A stretch of 64,000 nt of DNA from Liolophura sinensis (lineage: Eukaryota > Mollusca > Polyplacophora > Chitonida > Chitonidae), in NCBI RefSeq assembly GCF_032854445.1, contig NC_088300.1:36997608-37061607 (forward strand). The letters run 5' to 3'. The first letter of the stretch is position 1. The number at the start of each line of letters is the position of its first letter. Position numbers and translations under genes: made by a program. The notes beneath the pieces were generated by a model that worked only from the letters and a program-made list of their open reading frames with translations, had not been told where the DNA came from and ran no database searches. Positions 11,382 to 26,800 of the stretch are shown here, piece after piece.

Positions 11382-14300
11382 TTTAGGGTGTTATCCACCA
11401 ACATTCTACGATGTATTGGTACATGGGAAATAAAACCAGTTTTGTGCTCTCTGTATTTATGTATTTATATGTACACAGGTACATATATGTGTTTGTGCAT
11501 TTATTATCTGTCTATACATATATTACAGGTAATGCATTTTTATGTTATAATCCCTAACCATGAATCAAGACGTGAAATATGTGATTGAAAATGGGTGAAT
11601 AATTGTGAAATATTTTTATTAGATATATGATACATTCGTGAAATAGATTAGATTTGTATTGATGTGATGAAAATAAGATTGCAGTTTGAATTTGCACAGA
11701 ATCTTGCCAGGTCCAACTTTTTATATTAATCTTCTGTCATTTGCCAATATGTGTTGAATATAAAAACAGATGCATCCATCATTTTTATGTCCTGCGAAAC
11801 TGAAAAGTGTAATGGAGATTCCATCATTGTAAGTAGAGGAAGTTGATAGCTCTTGATGTCAGAAAGATATTGGGTTTTAGGAAAATTGTTTGTGTTTTTG
11901 ACCCAAGCAGAAATTCCCATTTATCAAAAGAAAATAGATATTGTAAACTCTGAAAGAAAACTGCTGTTATTTCCATAGTCGATAAACTTGCATTGTAACT
12001 GGAGACCTTGATTTTTCCCAGACAGTAAATGAGCTATTTGGCCTTGAATATGTTATATGGTATAAGTATAGGCCTTTGATGGGGCTTTGATAACTTGTGT
12101 TTGAGCTGTGCAATTTTGTTGATTGGGGTTAAATGCAAACTGTTTAATAGATAAGCAATTTCTGTTATAGACAATCTTAAATATTAGGCTTTATTGTAGA
12201 TATTAGTGACCAGACTAATTCACATATCATGTCTTGCCCTTCAGGGACAGTGTCTCACCTAATACATGCATGTAAGGGTACTTGTATGCATGTACATATG
12301 TCCTCATACCAAATGTGCTACCCATTTAGTGAGAGCTTTCATAGTGACACACATTTTCTGATTAGGCTCTTCGTAACCCGACCAAATGAAAAAAATAGTG
12401 TTGGTTGGTGGGGATTTTTGTTTTTTTCTGTCCTTTTTTTTTTCTTTTTCTTAAACTTTATTAATATGTAGATCATGAGTAGCCTCACTTAAGTAAGGCC
12501 ACATTATACACTGACTTGATGCTGAACTAGATCTGAGAAAACTTACTCTCTGCCCTGTCTAAGTCACCTTGTGTTGGATGCCAAACCTGCACTGGACAAC
12601 ACGCTGATCAATCAAAATTTATCTCGAGTCATATTGCAGTGTTGTTTTTGAGAATTTCCAATATTTACCCATATCATCGTCCAAGACTTTGTGATTTGTA
12701 AGGAGCTTTTATGGATTATTTTTGGAGACTGGATAAATCCTTGGTGAGTTTCCGGCTTTGTTCTCCTCTGCAGAGTGTATACAAAGTACCTGGGAGTTGA
12801 TGGTGGAGACTAGCTTAGCTGTGATCAATCTTGTTCCCCAGCTGATCTGTCATTGGTTGGAATAGGTTTGAAATTAAACTGTAAATGGACTGTCGTCGGC
12901 CAGTGATGAGTCTCCGTGTCACGATGATGACCTGTGAACTGCAAGTGCTGAAACTCCCATTTCTGGAACAGAGGAAACCTCAGTATCTAAACCACATCTG
13001 TCCTTCAAGACATGACCTTGATCACCTCTAACACAAATCCTTTATCACCTTAAATTCCTTCAAAAAAAACAGCTCAGCATTTTGACAGTCTTTATTTATT
13101 TTATATTCTTAAAGTTGATGTTATACTAGGGTATTTAATGTACAGAGTTTCAGTAAGTAGATGAAAGAAAATAACTGTGGAAAGATTTATTTCCTAACCT
13201 AAATATTCTATTAAACTTTTGGGTAAGAATTCCATATCCGCTCATCAAATGAAGTTTTCTCTTTATGTCAAAAATAGCTCAAATTATTGTCTTTCAGTAA
13301 ATATCAGACTCATACCTGTACAATTTATAGTGTTAAAATGATTTTAAATTTTGAAAAATAATTTATGAAGTGACCCACATCATGAATTGTATGAAGTTTT
13401 TTTACTAATTTTAAACGCTGGACAGATAAGGCTGATATTTTGTGATTTTTGTCGCTGATTGATTTGCCAAATATCTGGGATATAGCATTTTTAAAAGTCA
13501 ACATACTTAGGTCTATCAGTGGCAGTCTGTCATATTCAAAAAAGCACAAAAACAATTTTGCCTGAAATTAAGCTCTTTAAAATGATCTCTTAAACTTTGT
13601 GTTGTACTGTTTATATATGTGAGGGGAGATAACTTATAACTTCTTGTGAGTGCGTTTAACAGTTGTAGGACATGGGCAAGTCTATTTAGGGTTCTGTAGA
13701 ATTGTGGGCAAGAGTGAAATAAATGCCCAGTGCCATCTCCAGGTATAACAAAATAAAACAAACACAACAACAACAGCAAAAAAAGAAAGAACACTCAAAA
13801 AAAAAACGCAGTTCCCAAGATTAATTACTGGCAGAAAGTTAGGTTTGTAGATTTTGGGGTTGTTGCTTATGTACTTAACCCAGAAATACATGTTTGTAGA
13901 CTATATGTAAAATATATATCTACATGTAGACTGTATGTAGCATAAATTATTTTGCTGACAATATATGTACTTTTCTTCCCCAAGTAGGAATGACAATGAA
14001 TCAAAGCGTGCTCATAAACTGTAGATAGTAGGACTTCAGAAGGCAATAAACACTTTCTCATTGCCTTGTTACCCCCGCTTTAAAGGAAACCATTATTGCT
14101 GTTTGTTAAATTGCGAAGCTTTCCCTCCACCAGATTATGTGTAAATCACTGTTCCTAGCGACACATAAGGCGAGCAGTTCAATAAATGGGAAGTCTCTGT
14201 GCCTGGCTGTTTAGAAGCAGAGCTCTTTTATGCTCTTTGACGACTATTAACTTTGGCCAGCTTTATGCCATACATTTATTTTATATAGATGTATGCCTTT

Positions 14301-17300
14301 GTTGCCAACCCTCAGACGATTTTTTGATATAAGGTATGATTGGTTAACCAAGCATTCAAAATAAAACGCAATCATTCGTGCTAGCTAGAATCAAATGCTG
14401 CCAAGCAGAGCCGAGATAAGCCAGTTAAGCCAGGCATGTACATGTGCAATGAAGTGAATTGAAGAGTTAGCTTTATGTTCCAGACATCTGTAACTGAGCA
14501 TGATACTGGGAGGCTTCAACCTGGTTAACTACTCATTCTCATAAAACAGGCTCCCATACAGAATTAAAACTAGGCCATTGGGCCCTATGTGTACAGCTTT
14601 AGGGGATGTGCACACCAATCAAATCACTTGATACAAAGGTCTTATGGCATTGAGTACCCAGCAGTAGGGTATTACCCAATGAGATGATGTGATAAAAAGT
14701 GATAATGACAGTTAAAGTGGCCAGCTGGTAGACTCCAAGGCTCTATGGCTCAGCCAGGGGAACCCATAAGCTCTGGCACTGGTTACTCCATCCACATTCG
14801 GACTGCAGCCCCCTCATGCTATAAACAGACATCGTGTATGGACTTTTTAATAGTTGGTCATATGAAAACTTTGACACCACAGCCTACACCTAAAACAGGG
14901 CACATGGGATTTTTTTTCTAATGATGTCATAAACTATGCTAGAAAATTGTCAACTTTACAAAAGCTCTACCAAGCAGTTATTAGCATATGCACCGTGCCC
15001 CTTTATTCTCCTGGTAGCTACAGAAAACACAGAGCATGATCTTCAAAGTTTTTGAGATTAAGTTTTATCTGTAGGTGTAGGTTTTGATGGAAAAAAAGAA
15101 TGTGTTGTTAGCATATGCTTTAATTTCTAATTCAACTAAAGTCGGTATTGATTTTAATGTGTGTGGTCATCCATCATCTTTGTTTACATCACTTACAAGC
15201 TTGTTAGAAGATATCACTGAGAAATTCCTGGTGTAGGGATAACCCTTGTGTTATCTAGCTAGCTACTTCATCAGCTACCAGATACTGTGACTTGTCTACA
15301 GCTAACCCATGTAGTCTGTCTATATAGATTACTGCAAGGATGAATTTAAACGTGTATGTAACTTGTCAACTTTTCCAGAACTGCTATATTGTTGGGATCT
15401 TTAGATGTATCCAAGAATAAACAGAAATTGAGTTAGTCTCCTTGATGTTGACATCAACACATTGGTTTGCTCTCGCCAAACATTTCTTCTGCTATAGTCC
15501 AAAGACCTCTTTGATTCAGAAGTGAAGCTCTTAGATCAAGACTTTCAGCAAATGATAAAAGATCTTGTGTCAATGTTTATAGAATGATGTCCATGTGTTT
15601 AACAGATACCTAAGTCAAGATGTCGGGGATGGTGCCATGGTTTATTCCCCTTGATTCTAACGTGTTAAAGATGTTTTCAGGATTTATAGCGTGCATGGCA
15701 TATGTATTCAAAGCTTTTCATATGTTTTCCATTATATATTCTTGCCACATATAAGTACTTATAAATGTATACACACAGAGCTGAGCAAGGTTTTATGTTG
15801 TCTTTGGTCTATTTATTCCACTTTCTTAAGTAATTGGCTAGGGCATGTTAACAGGATGGTGCCAGACATGTTAACATGGTGTATATTAAGCAGCAAGACA
15901 AGAGGATAGGCATGCAAGGGCTTGCCTTATGGGACAGATCTTTTTTCTGGTTAATCATGAAGTAATGAGACAGACCTGGCTTAAACTGGCTGCCAGAAAA
16001 ACACCCTTTACCATATGCTCTTAGCAAAGACTCAGTCCTGTCCAGAAGTGATCATGAAGGCTTTAACATATACATATATGTATGCCTTATGCAAATTAAC
16101 AACATGGCTTGTACAGCTATCAATATTTTTTTCACTTCAGATTCAATGTGCTACGGCCATGTGAATGTAACTATAAAAAAGTAAGCATGTACACTAATAA
16201 AGTAAGTAAAACGTTGTTTTGCTTTAGTACTTATATTCAAATCAGGTATTGTAGCTTTTCTGTTAGTAGCATCTTAGTTTTCCTGCATCAGACGGACATA
16301 TTTGGTGCTTGAAGGATTGCTTATTCTTCTCAGTATCTGTTCATTTCCTCTTTGATATGTTATATGGGTATGGTGATAAACAATAATTAAATAAATAAAA
16401 TTGATATGTTACGTAAGTATAGATAATCATAAGGAGTTACTTTGAGTTGTTATTCCTGTGAAGTGAATACATTTCTCCGGCTGTCTGAAGTCTGAAGAGA
16501 ATGACCCCTTGTGTAGCATACCGTTGGAGTAAATCAGCAAATGGCTGGCTTAAGTGACTTTGGTCATTCCTTAATAGGGTTGCTTATCTGGCAGGAGTTG
16601 ATCTCAGTATCTCCAGATTGAAATAAATTCTGACGGGCTAACATGTACATGTAAATGAGATGAGCGTAGTATGAGTGCAGTCACTTGGTGGGATCAGCGC
16701 GAGTCGCCATCAGGTCTAGTGGTCATCTTGATCAGGGCTGGTTATTCCAGGTCCAGATTCCCTCATCTATCAGTTCAGCTGACCAGCTCAGTAGATACTA
16801 ATAAGACAGTACACTCTAATGATATCGCCCGCCCTCCTAGGCCTGCTTGTCCCCCCAGACCCAGGGGACCCCAATTGGAGCTGAGGTAATATGATTACCT
16901 TGGTTGAGGTTGGAGGGTAGATGGCTGGCGATAGCCTGTTCCAAGACTTGACCATTCCCTTAGGGAGTAGACAGGAATTCCACAAGTAGTTCTGGCTCAC
17001 ATACCTCTTCACAGCCCCAGAATACAAATGAAGAGCAAGAGGAAATTTCAATCAAAACAGCCATTACGTTTAACAAAGTTAGGTGGGGGTAATTGAATTG
17101 GGGTGCCAGTGCTAGTAACGGAGCTGCTGTCATTCGGGCCAAGGTTCCACCAATATGTACTGACTTGATCCAGCACTGTTTCTTTTGCTGTTTTCACTGT
17201 TTTTTGACACCTCAGTTGATTTTAGCACTTTTTGGGTCCACTTGTCAATACTCATACTCGTGATCTCCTACTTGTGAATAATGCATGGGATTGGGTCTGG

Positions 17301-17690
17301 TCAATATTTGCTTTTTTATTACATCGTTAGATCTGTTGGCTTAAAGTCACCTAACATTATATGTTAAAGAAAGAGGGCCTTCTGAAATGACCGCTGGGTG
17401 CATCAGTCACAATGCTCTGCTCAGCATTCTGTAACAGCAGTCAGTGTAACAAATGTAGAATCTATTTACCTATTTCCATGGTGATAGATTGGCAATGTTT
17501 TTACAAATTTTTCCCGTGCATGATAGGGTTAGAATTGGACTGGCATCTTAGTACCCTGAGGAGGTTGTTGAAAACATTCTTCCCAGCGCTTACCTGCCTG
17601 AGAGCTGCTAAGAGCCTGTATTGTCAAGGATTGTCTCTATTATTTTTGAGTTCGTCTTTGCTGCTGATCTAGAATGCAGATGAACCGACA

Positions 17691-17706
17691 TCCCCCCCCC
17701 CCCCCC
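17691..17706. repeat. Poly-C tract
   Basis: A run of about fifteen C residues followed by an A-run, within the giant intron. Confidence 0.85.
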
Positions 17707-18009
17707 AAAAATAAGTGTAGTGTGCTTAGGTATGTTTTCAATGCAATGGGTAAACACTAAAGGGGATCAGGAGCTATTTTAATGTCTTGTTCTGCCTGTC
17801 TTTGTCTGCATGTGCTTGAGAAAAAACGTATGCTATTCATAGATAAAAATAGATGTAACACCAAGGTTTGAAGGTGCACAGTTTCCTTCATGTACTTTCA
17901 TGGAGGAAACCATACACATACGCCATCGTTTACACTTCTAACAGATGGTCATTTTTCTATAACTTAATCCTGTTGTGGAAGCCAAGAGATTGTTAATTGT
18001 GAGCTCAGG

Positions 18010-18085
18010 ATTACACCTATTTGTGAATTTTTACATTATAATCCTTTTTTACACCTATGTGTGAGTATTTACACCATAATCCTTT
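18010..18085. repeat. 38-bp direct duplication, 2 copies
   Basis: Two adjacent related segments share ttacacctat, gtga(a/g)t, ttaca and ataatccttt in the same order. The second copy begins 38 bases after the first. They differ at a handful of positions. Confidence 0.8.
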
Positions 18086-18862
18086 CAAGATGGCACAAAT
18101 TGTTTCTTAGCCAACAGGGACAACAGTGTTTGTAATCTTACACCAGATAAATAAACACTGCATTCAGCACAGTTGGCTGAACTTGCCTCTGTGAGATCTT
18201 GACTAAATCATCAAAGCTACAAGGATTTGATTTATCTGATATGGCGTGAAAAAAAAACACAGATGGAACAAAGAAACTGCGCAGACAGTGAGAAAACACA
18301 CTCTCTATTGACGCCTTTTATAATCAACAAATTGCTCTGAAGTCCTGCCTCTGATGGAATCCTTTCAAAGAGTAAGAAACTATTCTTTAGGCTACATTAT
18401 TTTCTTAGCCATTCTGTTTGCAGTCTTTCTATTAAGGAGGAAATGTTGGGGAAGTGCTAACAGTAACATGAAGTTCTATAGGGAGTATGTTTGCTCAATT
18501 TGTACGTTGGTCGGTGAATGTCATTCAGTTATACATTGTGTAATCAGACAAGCAGACCCCAGAACTATTTACATCTTTTACCAAGCGGAGATGCCCAAGA
18601 GACAGATTGCGCCAAATCTGACAGTATCTGCTTAGGCGTGACTGTCTCATCGTCTTGGATGTTAGACACAAATCTGGGCTTCCAGGGAATCTTTTTTTGG
18701 AGATATGAAGATATAAAATGTTGATTTTGATTATTGGACCTATTAAGGCCTCATCTGAGAGCCATGTAGTAAAACAAACCGTGCACAGTTCTGTGTGCAG
18801 AAATTGTTAATTGATCTGATTGTAATAAGCAGTGATTTGACTGTTGTCTGAGTGCATTTTCT

Positions 18863-18957
18863 CAAGCTCTTGTTCAGACTGCCTGTCAAGCTCTTGTTCA
18901 GACTGCCTGTCAAGCTCTTGTTCAGACTGCCTGTCAAGTTCTTATTCAGACTGCCTG
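18863..18957. repeat. 24-bp tandem repeat, 4 copies
   Basis: Units start with CAAG at 18863, 18887, 18911 and 18935 and contain ctcttgttcagactgcc. The first three are identical and the fourth has two substitutions. The period is a multiple of three, so both strands show short periodic reading frames, but there are no splice signals or homology to suggest coding. Confidence 0.92.
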
Positions 18958-19359
18958 GAATCTGGAATGGTTCTTTCTTTGAAGGGAAAATTTCAGAGTA
19001 TTTTGAACCTCTTTTACTGAAAGTAGATAATAAAAGTCACTATGATATTCATAATGTTTTGTTCATTAAAGATGTGAAAAGAAGTGAAAAGGCAAGAGAT
19101 AAAATGTGTAAAATGAGATGCATAAAATGAGGGTTTATTATGGTAACAGTGTTAAAAACTTTATTAGGTGTAGTCTAAATTCTTCTGATGTATATGTGTG
19201 CACATCTGTCTGCTCATGGTCATCTTTTACCGGATGCATTTTAATAGTCATACAGTTTGAATTGTACATGTGGACATCTATACATCTCAGTGTATGCTAG
19301 TTTGTTGGCATCCTCACATTCATCATTCTAAGTTTACATATATCCACTGTATACATTTG

Positions 19360-19384
19360 TATATATATATATATATATATATAT
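19360..19384. repeat. (TA)n microsatellite
   Basis: About twelve uninterrupted TA dinucleotides in the giant intron. Confidence 0.95.
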
Positions 19385-20840
19385 TTCTCTAACTTTGTTG
19401 GTGCCCTGTAGTAGTGCCCTCACATATATCACTAACAGCAGTTGTAGCTACATTCTCCACCCCTTAGCGGCCTACCTAACTGACAGCCCACATGGCATAG
19501 CGTCCCCAAGGGCTTTGATAAAACCACCAATAAAGGGGAATGTCTTCATGTACATTTGTCACCTTGGGGTTAAAAGTGGCGCTCACTTTGGTAAGTCATC
19601 TGCTAACAGAGCCACACTGGCAGCAGATGAATTTAAACTAGATTGCCAAACAATAGCGTGTAATTTGTGGGCGGTGATTAAGATGCTGGGTTAGAGGGAA
19701 GGGTGCAATCTGAAGGGTCAGTATATTATGATGGAACAAGAGGGCGATTATCTGTGTAGACGCCAGGAGTGGAGCCCATCCATAGCTGGAGGCAGTGGAC
19801 AATGAGTTATGGTACTTGTGCTTGGCTTGGTCAAGCCAGTGCCTGGACAGTGCCACCATCTCTTGGCCCCTGATGCTAAGGCCTGCCAGAGCCTTTATGA
19901 TATGTATAATTGTGGACTGTAGCCGGACCATCAGCACATTAGTGCAGGACTGTTGTGTGCAGTTACTGGCTAAGGCAGCTCAGTGTTTACCAATACTCCG
20001 TCAGCTGATTCCAGCAGTAGTCCGCTGGTCTAACTCCTCCACCAGTGGTACCGACACCTTCTGACTGACTGCTGCTGTGGACAGACAGGGCACCACCCCC
20101 CCATACCCGCTAAGCAGGCACAGCAGTCTCACATACTGACACATACAACTTTTTCCAGATTACACAGGAGTGTGGCCCTGCCACTGATAGACATGTACAT
20201 GTATATGGAACTCCAGGGCTGGGGCTAATTTTATGTTTCTGCTGTCGTTGAGGAACAGATTTATATGCTGCAGGATTCCAGTGATCCGTTGAATGATATT
20301 TCATGGATTTTTGTCTACCTTGTTTGTGATCACTCGTAACTCTGAGAGATGCAGGTGTAATTAGGATAGGCAGTACCTATCTGTCATATACATGAAGAGA
20401 TGAGAACTGGTCTGCCTGTGCCCTTTTGAATCAACTTCTCACCTGTATCTAATGTGACAGTGATGACCCTAGTGGAGAATCTCTCAGTACTTACTACCAG
20501 TACCGGATAAGTACATGATACAATGCCGAGGTAAGCCGCCTTAACTGTCTGATTTTCACCAGCCTAATCAGCTTGAGGCAAGTTGTACAGAGCTGCAAGT
20601 TACAATATTAATGTCTAGACATGTGCATTGATTTGTTTCTAATTACCAAAGAACATTTAATGCTTGACAGTTACATGACAAATATTTTATGTAACTTCTG
20701 TTGTATCGGAAAGCTGTAATTGTTTCTTTCAGTTTGAGAGTCACTAGAATCACTAAACAAAATGCTGATCAAGGTGTTTTTTCTGTGCTGCTGTTAATTT
20801 TTGTGTCAAAAAACTATTAGGTAAACAGTTTGTAAGAGGC

Positions 20841-20861
20841 AATAATAATAATAATAATAAT
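20841..20861. repeat. (AAT)n microsatellite
   Basis: Seven AAT trinucleotides in a row within the giant intron. Confidence 0.95.
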
Positions 20862-23800
20862 TGTTAAAAATGTCAAAACAAGGAAATAAACAAAAAGCAT
20901 AAATTTCATTTCGCACATGTATGGATAATACTTTCTACTTGTTTTGTTTTTTTTATGTTTTAAGCTCAGTATAATTTTCTAGCTTGTCCAAAGCAGAGGA
21001 GAGCTTGGGCTGTTTATATATATGTAGATGAGCTCAGTTTATGGGACTTGGTGGTCATTATAAACATCATCTTCTGCGGACTTCAGTGGGCAGGGCTGCC
21101 GTAAATCATACAGGCCCTGTATTAAGGATGGACACAATTTCTCCTGGAGTGGTACTTGTGTGTATATGTTACTTCCTGGGCTGCATGGTCTCTAAATCCC
21201 CCTCTCACAGCCTGTTCTCTCATCAAGGGCTCAGTATCTCCTACAGGGCTGTAAATCTTGTGGTAAGCACCACTGGGGATAGGATTGGTCACAGATTGAG
21301 TACATTTAGATGGCTTATGACATATGGCCCAGTGTAGAGCAGATAAAAGGGTAGGGAACTCATACTATTTGACACTGTAGGATGACCCAGCTTTGTGGAC
21401 CACCATTGTTGACAAAGGGTGCAGTGTTACATCACCGTGATGATAAGATAGCTATTATACCTTACAGGTACACTGAGGGGTTAATTGAACATGGTCAGAT
21501 TTCATTGCCATCCCAGGTAATTACACACAAAGGCTCTGCTTTTACCTTTGGGAGATGGGGGCCCATGTGAAAAACTTCAAAGTTATACTACTTATCTGAT
21601 AAGCTATACCTGTATCGCTGTCAATATTTACACCAGGTAACCTGTCACATCCCATAAGGTGTACCACCTGTAACTTCGACAGTCAGAAATTGTAGTGTAG
21701 CTTATGCACTCTGCCTGTGTGGTCACTAATGTTCAGGAAGGGTGACTTCAAACGCATTGTGAGAAATGTAAGAAGTCTTTAGATTGTAACCGTCTCTTTG
21801 CACCATGTACACATACAGGTAGGTTTTTGTGTTGATTTTTATTGTGTTGAATTTGCTGAGAATAATAGTTCTCATGTAATTCATTATGTAGCTTGTAATC
21901 AAGAGTGTCTAATTAGGAAGAGAATATCTTGTATAACCTGACATGGAAAGGAAAATAATTGAGATGGAAAATCAGCAGCTGCCGATCTTTTCTGGCTTTA
22001 AAATCTCAAAAGTTTATGTTATTTAATTTTTTACACTTGAAAAGACAAATGTTATGGGTGGATGTGTGATAATCTTAAAAGTTTACAGAGAGTAAAATTT
22101 GGGGTAATGTTATTTTTACTAAAAGTTTCCTGTATCAGGCAAAGTGCTAATCTTGTGGTAATAAACAAAGTTACTCAAACTTCAAGGCTTGGTGGCTTCC
22201 TGTGCATTTGTTTAGAGTCGCCACCCTTATTCTAATGGAATGATGGAATGGAGGTTATCAATATGTCATGGTATTTCTGTTATGTCGGCATCGAGGAAGC
22301 CAATTTTATAGATAGCTAGAGGAAGGAATTAAATGCTGGTACCTATTGCAAGATTGAGTCTGGCTTTTATCATGAGGTAAATTCCAAAATAGATATTAGT
22401 TATAATGAAGAACAAGTGCTATAGAAGTGTTTGTAGTGAGTACTTTGTGAGTTATGATGTACCCATTTTTGTCTTCATTACTACAACAAAATGACTTCAT
22501 TATACGTGCACATTTATGACAAGATACTGTGACGGTGCATGTAGTTGTTGTAGCTAGAAAAATAGCTCATTCAACAAATGCAAGAAGCTTATGAAAATCA
22601 CCCAGTTATTTAATGGGTAGCATATAATTGATATGACTATTTAGCGCACAGTTACATTTGTTATTACGATTATTGGCTCAATTTTTCAAGTTCATGGAAG
22701 TACAGTGTAAGGAGCATACTTACAGGCTATATACATCATACATTTATACCATAAGTTAACTTCAAGCTGCATTATGAGTGCAATGATTGTGTGTTTTGAA
22801 TTGACAATCTTCGAAATTTACAGCTTCAAACCTTGGTAGGATGTGTGGTTAATTAGGATAACAATTATTCTACCTCCATGAGAGTAGGCATCCGATTAAT
22901 CAGATATGACTGCGTTTGAATGGCATGTTCACTGGAAACAGAGCGCTTAATAAGTGGGACGGTTGTATCAGAAAATAAACCCGTTTATGATTGGACTGGG
23001 CAAAACCTTATGAATAGAGATGAAAGGTTTTATGAGCACTCAGATCCAAACGTGAATGTCAGAGCCGATATGTATCCATCATCAGAGCATTGAACGCCTT
23101 GATATTTTTCTGACTCCAAGCCTTCCCTTGGTTACAAATTCTAGGATTTTACAGGTTTCAGCTGGCCATAAATCAAGACAATAAATCATTAAGTCTTAAT
23201 AATCAATACGTGTCTGATAGTGCCATTGGTTTAGAATTTGCATCGTTTTAACACACATTGTGTTTGCAGTTCTGAAGAACACCGACCCAAGGATGGGTAA
23301 AAACAAGTTGGGCTTGCAGGACTGTGACTTGTTGCGCTAGATTGGCAAACCGATAGTATTTGGAAGATTGCTGAGTTTTTACTCCCTTCTGTGACTTCCA
23401 CAGCAACATAGGCTTATCAGTGAAGGGAGAACGATTTTTTGACATACAGCTTTCCGATAGTGCAAACGCATCTCTTTGGGATGAGAGACCTTCAGCAATA
23501 GGCAAAAAGCTCTTCTCCATCATTCTTCCATTTCATGAATACCCATTGAGTACGCTAAATTAAGTCCTGTCAACGTCTATGTGTGTAGCAGCGGTGTTGT
23601 TCGCGGTGAAGTCCCTTGTAGTCCAGGAGAGGAGCCTGTCTTCCCCACCAAACACCCCAGTCAATGCCTGTCACTTGGCCTAACTCCCTTATTGTACTCA
23701 CCTTAGGCTTGTCTTTTGTCGAGGTGGTTTGGGGAATTAATAGTTCAGCTCTGGTTCAGTCAGAATACTGAACAGCCAGCCACTCTTCAGTCCTGTATTC

Positions 23801-26800
23801 ATTCGTCACAAGCTAATCAGCAGTCCTCTCGGGTAACAAGTTGCTCCTTTAGAAGACAGGAAACACAGAAAGAATCGTTTTACCAGATGAGCTGTAGAGT
23901 GTTGATTTTTTAGTTTGATTGAGTTTCCTTTTAGTTACCGTTTTGCATACAACTGTCTTGTTTTGTGTGAAACCTATTGAGAAGTCTTTGGGCGAAATAA
24001 TGCTATTTTTTTTATCGTCCATAATAAACACATTTGTGTGCAATTTTTAGGTTTAAGCATTTCATCTTTGATGTTTCGGCACTATTAGATTCTGGTGATT
24101 TATGTGATTGTCTGGTAGGCTTGTTTGTGAACATTAATGGAATGTTGCAAGTCCATGTGTACCATGTGTGTGTCCATCTGTAGAAGAAGAACAGACCCAT
24201 ATGCTTAATATACAGATTTTACAAGTCACATTGTGTTTGTATATATTTATGTATGTATATCAGATATACACAGAAATAGCCTTCAGACTAAGCCCTTAGG
24301 GGAACTTTTAAAACCATCCCTGTAAGAAGTTGACAGACCATAGTCTCCTAGGGTAATAAAGAATATAAGTACTGTAAACAGTCTGTATTGCTTTGAGCAC
24401 TGGTGCATGAACACCTCACTGGCATCTCTGGGACAATGATAAACAAAGATTCCACAATCTGACAGCTATTTACATTTAGTAAGCAAACATGAAACTCACC
24501 CTTATTTACCAGGGGTAATAGCGCTGGGTTATACTAGGTGGGAGCCTATATGTATACTAAAATATGGTAGACAAATTTTGATGCACGGCTAAAACTAACA
24601 CATTCCCAATTGCTGGATATAGCAATGATGTTTTTATAACTTGCTTATAGATGCAGTTTATCTTTTCTGACAAAAAAAGGGTAAAGATGCAAACTCATCA
24701 TTTCTAATTGGTTTTGTGCAGAAGCAGCTGGAGCTCCCGAGTTACTCCTTGGCAACCCTGTCCTTAAAAACATCAGTAAATTTTGCAGTCTGTAAACAGA
24801 TGTAGTTTAAGACTGGGCATATCTGTGTGGGGTTAAGTGGCCCCTGGGCAGCTTTATTACCCAGGGCAGCCACTTAAAGGGGGACTGCTGGACTGGTCAA
24901 GATTGACAGATTTATTACATGTCCATATGGCTGATAACCAGCCGCTAAAGTCCAGTGGTAAAATTCTCTCTGGTCTGACCATTTCACCACTTGTTTGACA
25001 TGGTGCTTATCTGATGTCTTGGTGAGCTAGCAATGACTGTTTACTGCACTAATGGCCTTACTGGTAACACCCAAGATAAGAAAAAGCTCAACTGTTCTAT
25101 TTGCCCACTAATAAACCTCTTGTTTGTCAAACATTGTATGCCTTATAGCACAATTGTAGCAAAAGATAGCAGACCAGAAATGGCCTTGTTTACACAGAGC
25201 ATTATCTGTGTTTGTTATCTTCATTGGGTGAAATTTGACTATACTGTACTTCAGGTTTGAAGAGATGTTAGAAGATGCATTTAATGACAGGTGAAATGCA
25301 TTTTATGTGTTTTAACATGAAGTTCGACAATTTCTTGTCTTAAATAATCAATGAAACATTCACAGATGGGTTTAATTTCTAAATATGCAGTTTAGGATAT
25401 GTCCACAATCTTGAGTTTTGTCAGATAAAGTGTATGGAATATGAAATATAATAGTTTGCTTTGGGATGGAAGGGTATCATGATCACTAGTGTTTAGCTGT
25501 ACTTCTAGTGTTGTGTGGGTGCTTCACAGCAAACAAAACCGCATGAGCCTTCTATGTTTGATGATAGTCAAGCAGCACAATCTGTGGTAGCAAAGTGCAC
25601 TATATCTGTTGTTAGATATATACATGTATATACATCTATCAAATTACATTTATTACTTATTACCTACATGTACCCTATTACCCCTGAGGCATGCCATATA
25701 GCGTATATCTCATCAAAATTATGTAATATAACAATGGAGTATGTAGGTTGAAATGTTATTGAATGTGTAAATATTTCATTCCCAAGATATATGGCATTAA
25801 GAATAACTAGTATATCCCATGCTTTGTTATTTTGTCGCAACATGCAACTATGGTTTCTGATTTACAAGGAACCTTGCGGTGTCTTTGACATTTATGCGAT
25901 AATTTATTCATCCCCTGTCACAAAATGTTACATAAGCATGTATCTTTGCTGCGGTGTGTTATCTCATATCTGTACATCAGATGGTGTGGATGTTATTCCC
26001 CATGCAACCCCTGTCTGGCTTCTGACAAATGTCATGCCACTGGAATATTAACCATGCTTCATTGGTGCGGCTGGATAGTTTTATTATGCCCTCAAATCAT
26101 TGGGTTGAATAGCTTATACAATTTTCCTCACCATCAGCATGTTGCCGTGTGCATAAATATAAGCTGTGGTGGAATGTAAGTATCAAGGGTACTGTTACTT
26201 TATCCATTTGCATCATTCTCCCTTGTGGTGAAAATGCGTGAATCATTTACTCTGAATGTAATGGAAATGTAATGGAACATATGAAGGGCAGAATCGATGA
26301 ATTACTCATATATGCAAGAAATCATTAGCTTGTACACATTGTATAGAATGTTACCGAAACACATCAGTGATCAACAGAAATGGCAAGTTCTGATAGTTTT
26401 GAGATTTAATAAAATTTGTGTTGTATTGACATGAATGGTTTATGACAAAAGGTTTGACATGCATGTACATAGCTACAGTTAGATTGTGTATTTGGGTTTC
26501 TGGGACCAGAAAGTCCCAAAGGCATATCTTGAGCCAGGGAATAGAACAATTGATGTAGATGACCATTGGGGAGACATCAAAGTAATCTGACCAAAGCTAT
26601 AGGACTAAACTAACACCATGCCAAAAACACCTTTTACCAGGAAGGCTGTAAGACCTTATGGAAATGCCCTCTGGTCACTGGCAGAATGATGCTTACCATT
26701 CCAATGTACCAGAAGATATTAATCCAGGCAAAACTGCATTAATACATTGTCCTGGTCAGATAAAACTGCAGGTTAACGGAGGACAGGGACAAGTGTAAAG

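Noticed and set aside
19395-20064. Overlapping + and minus frames of 89-99 codons as a gene in the giant intron
   Set aside because: The translations show no family resemblance and no splice-site support.
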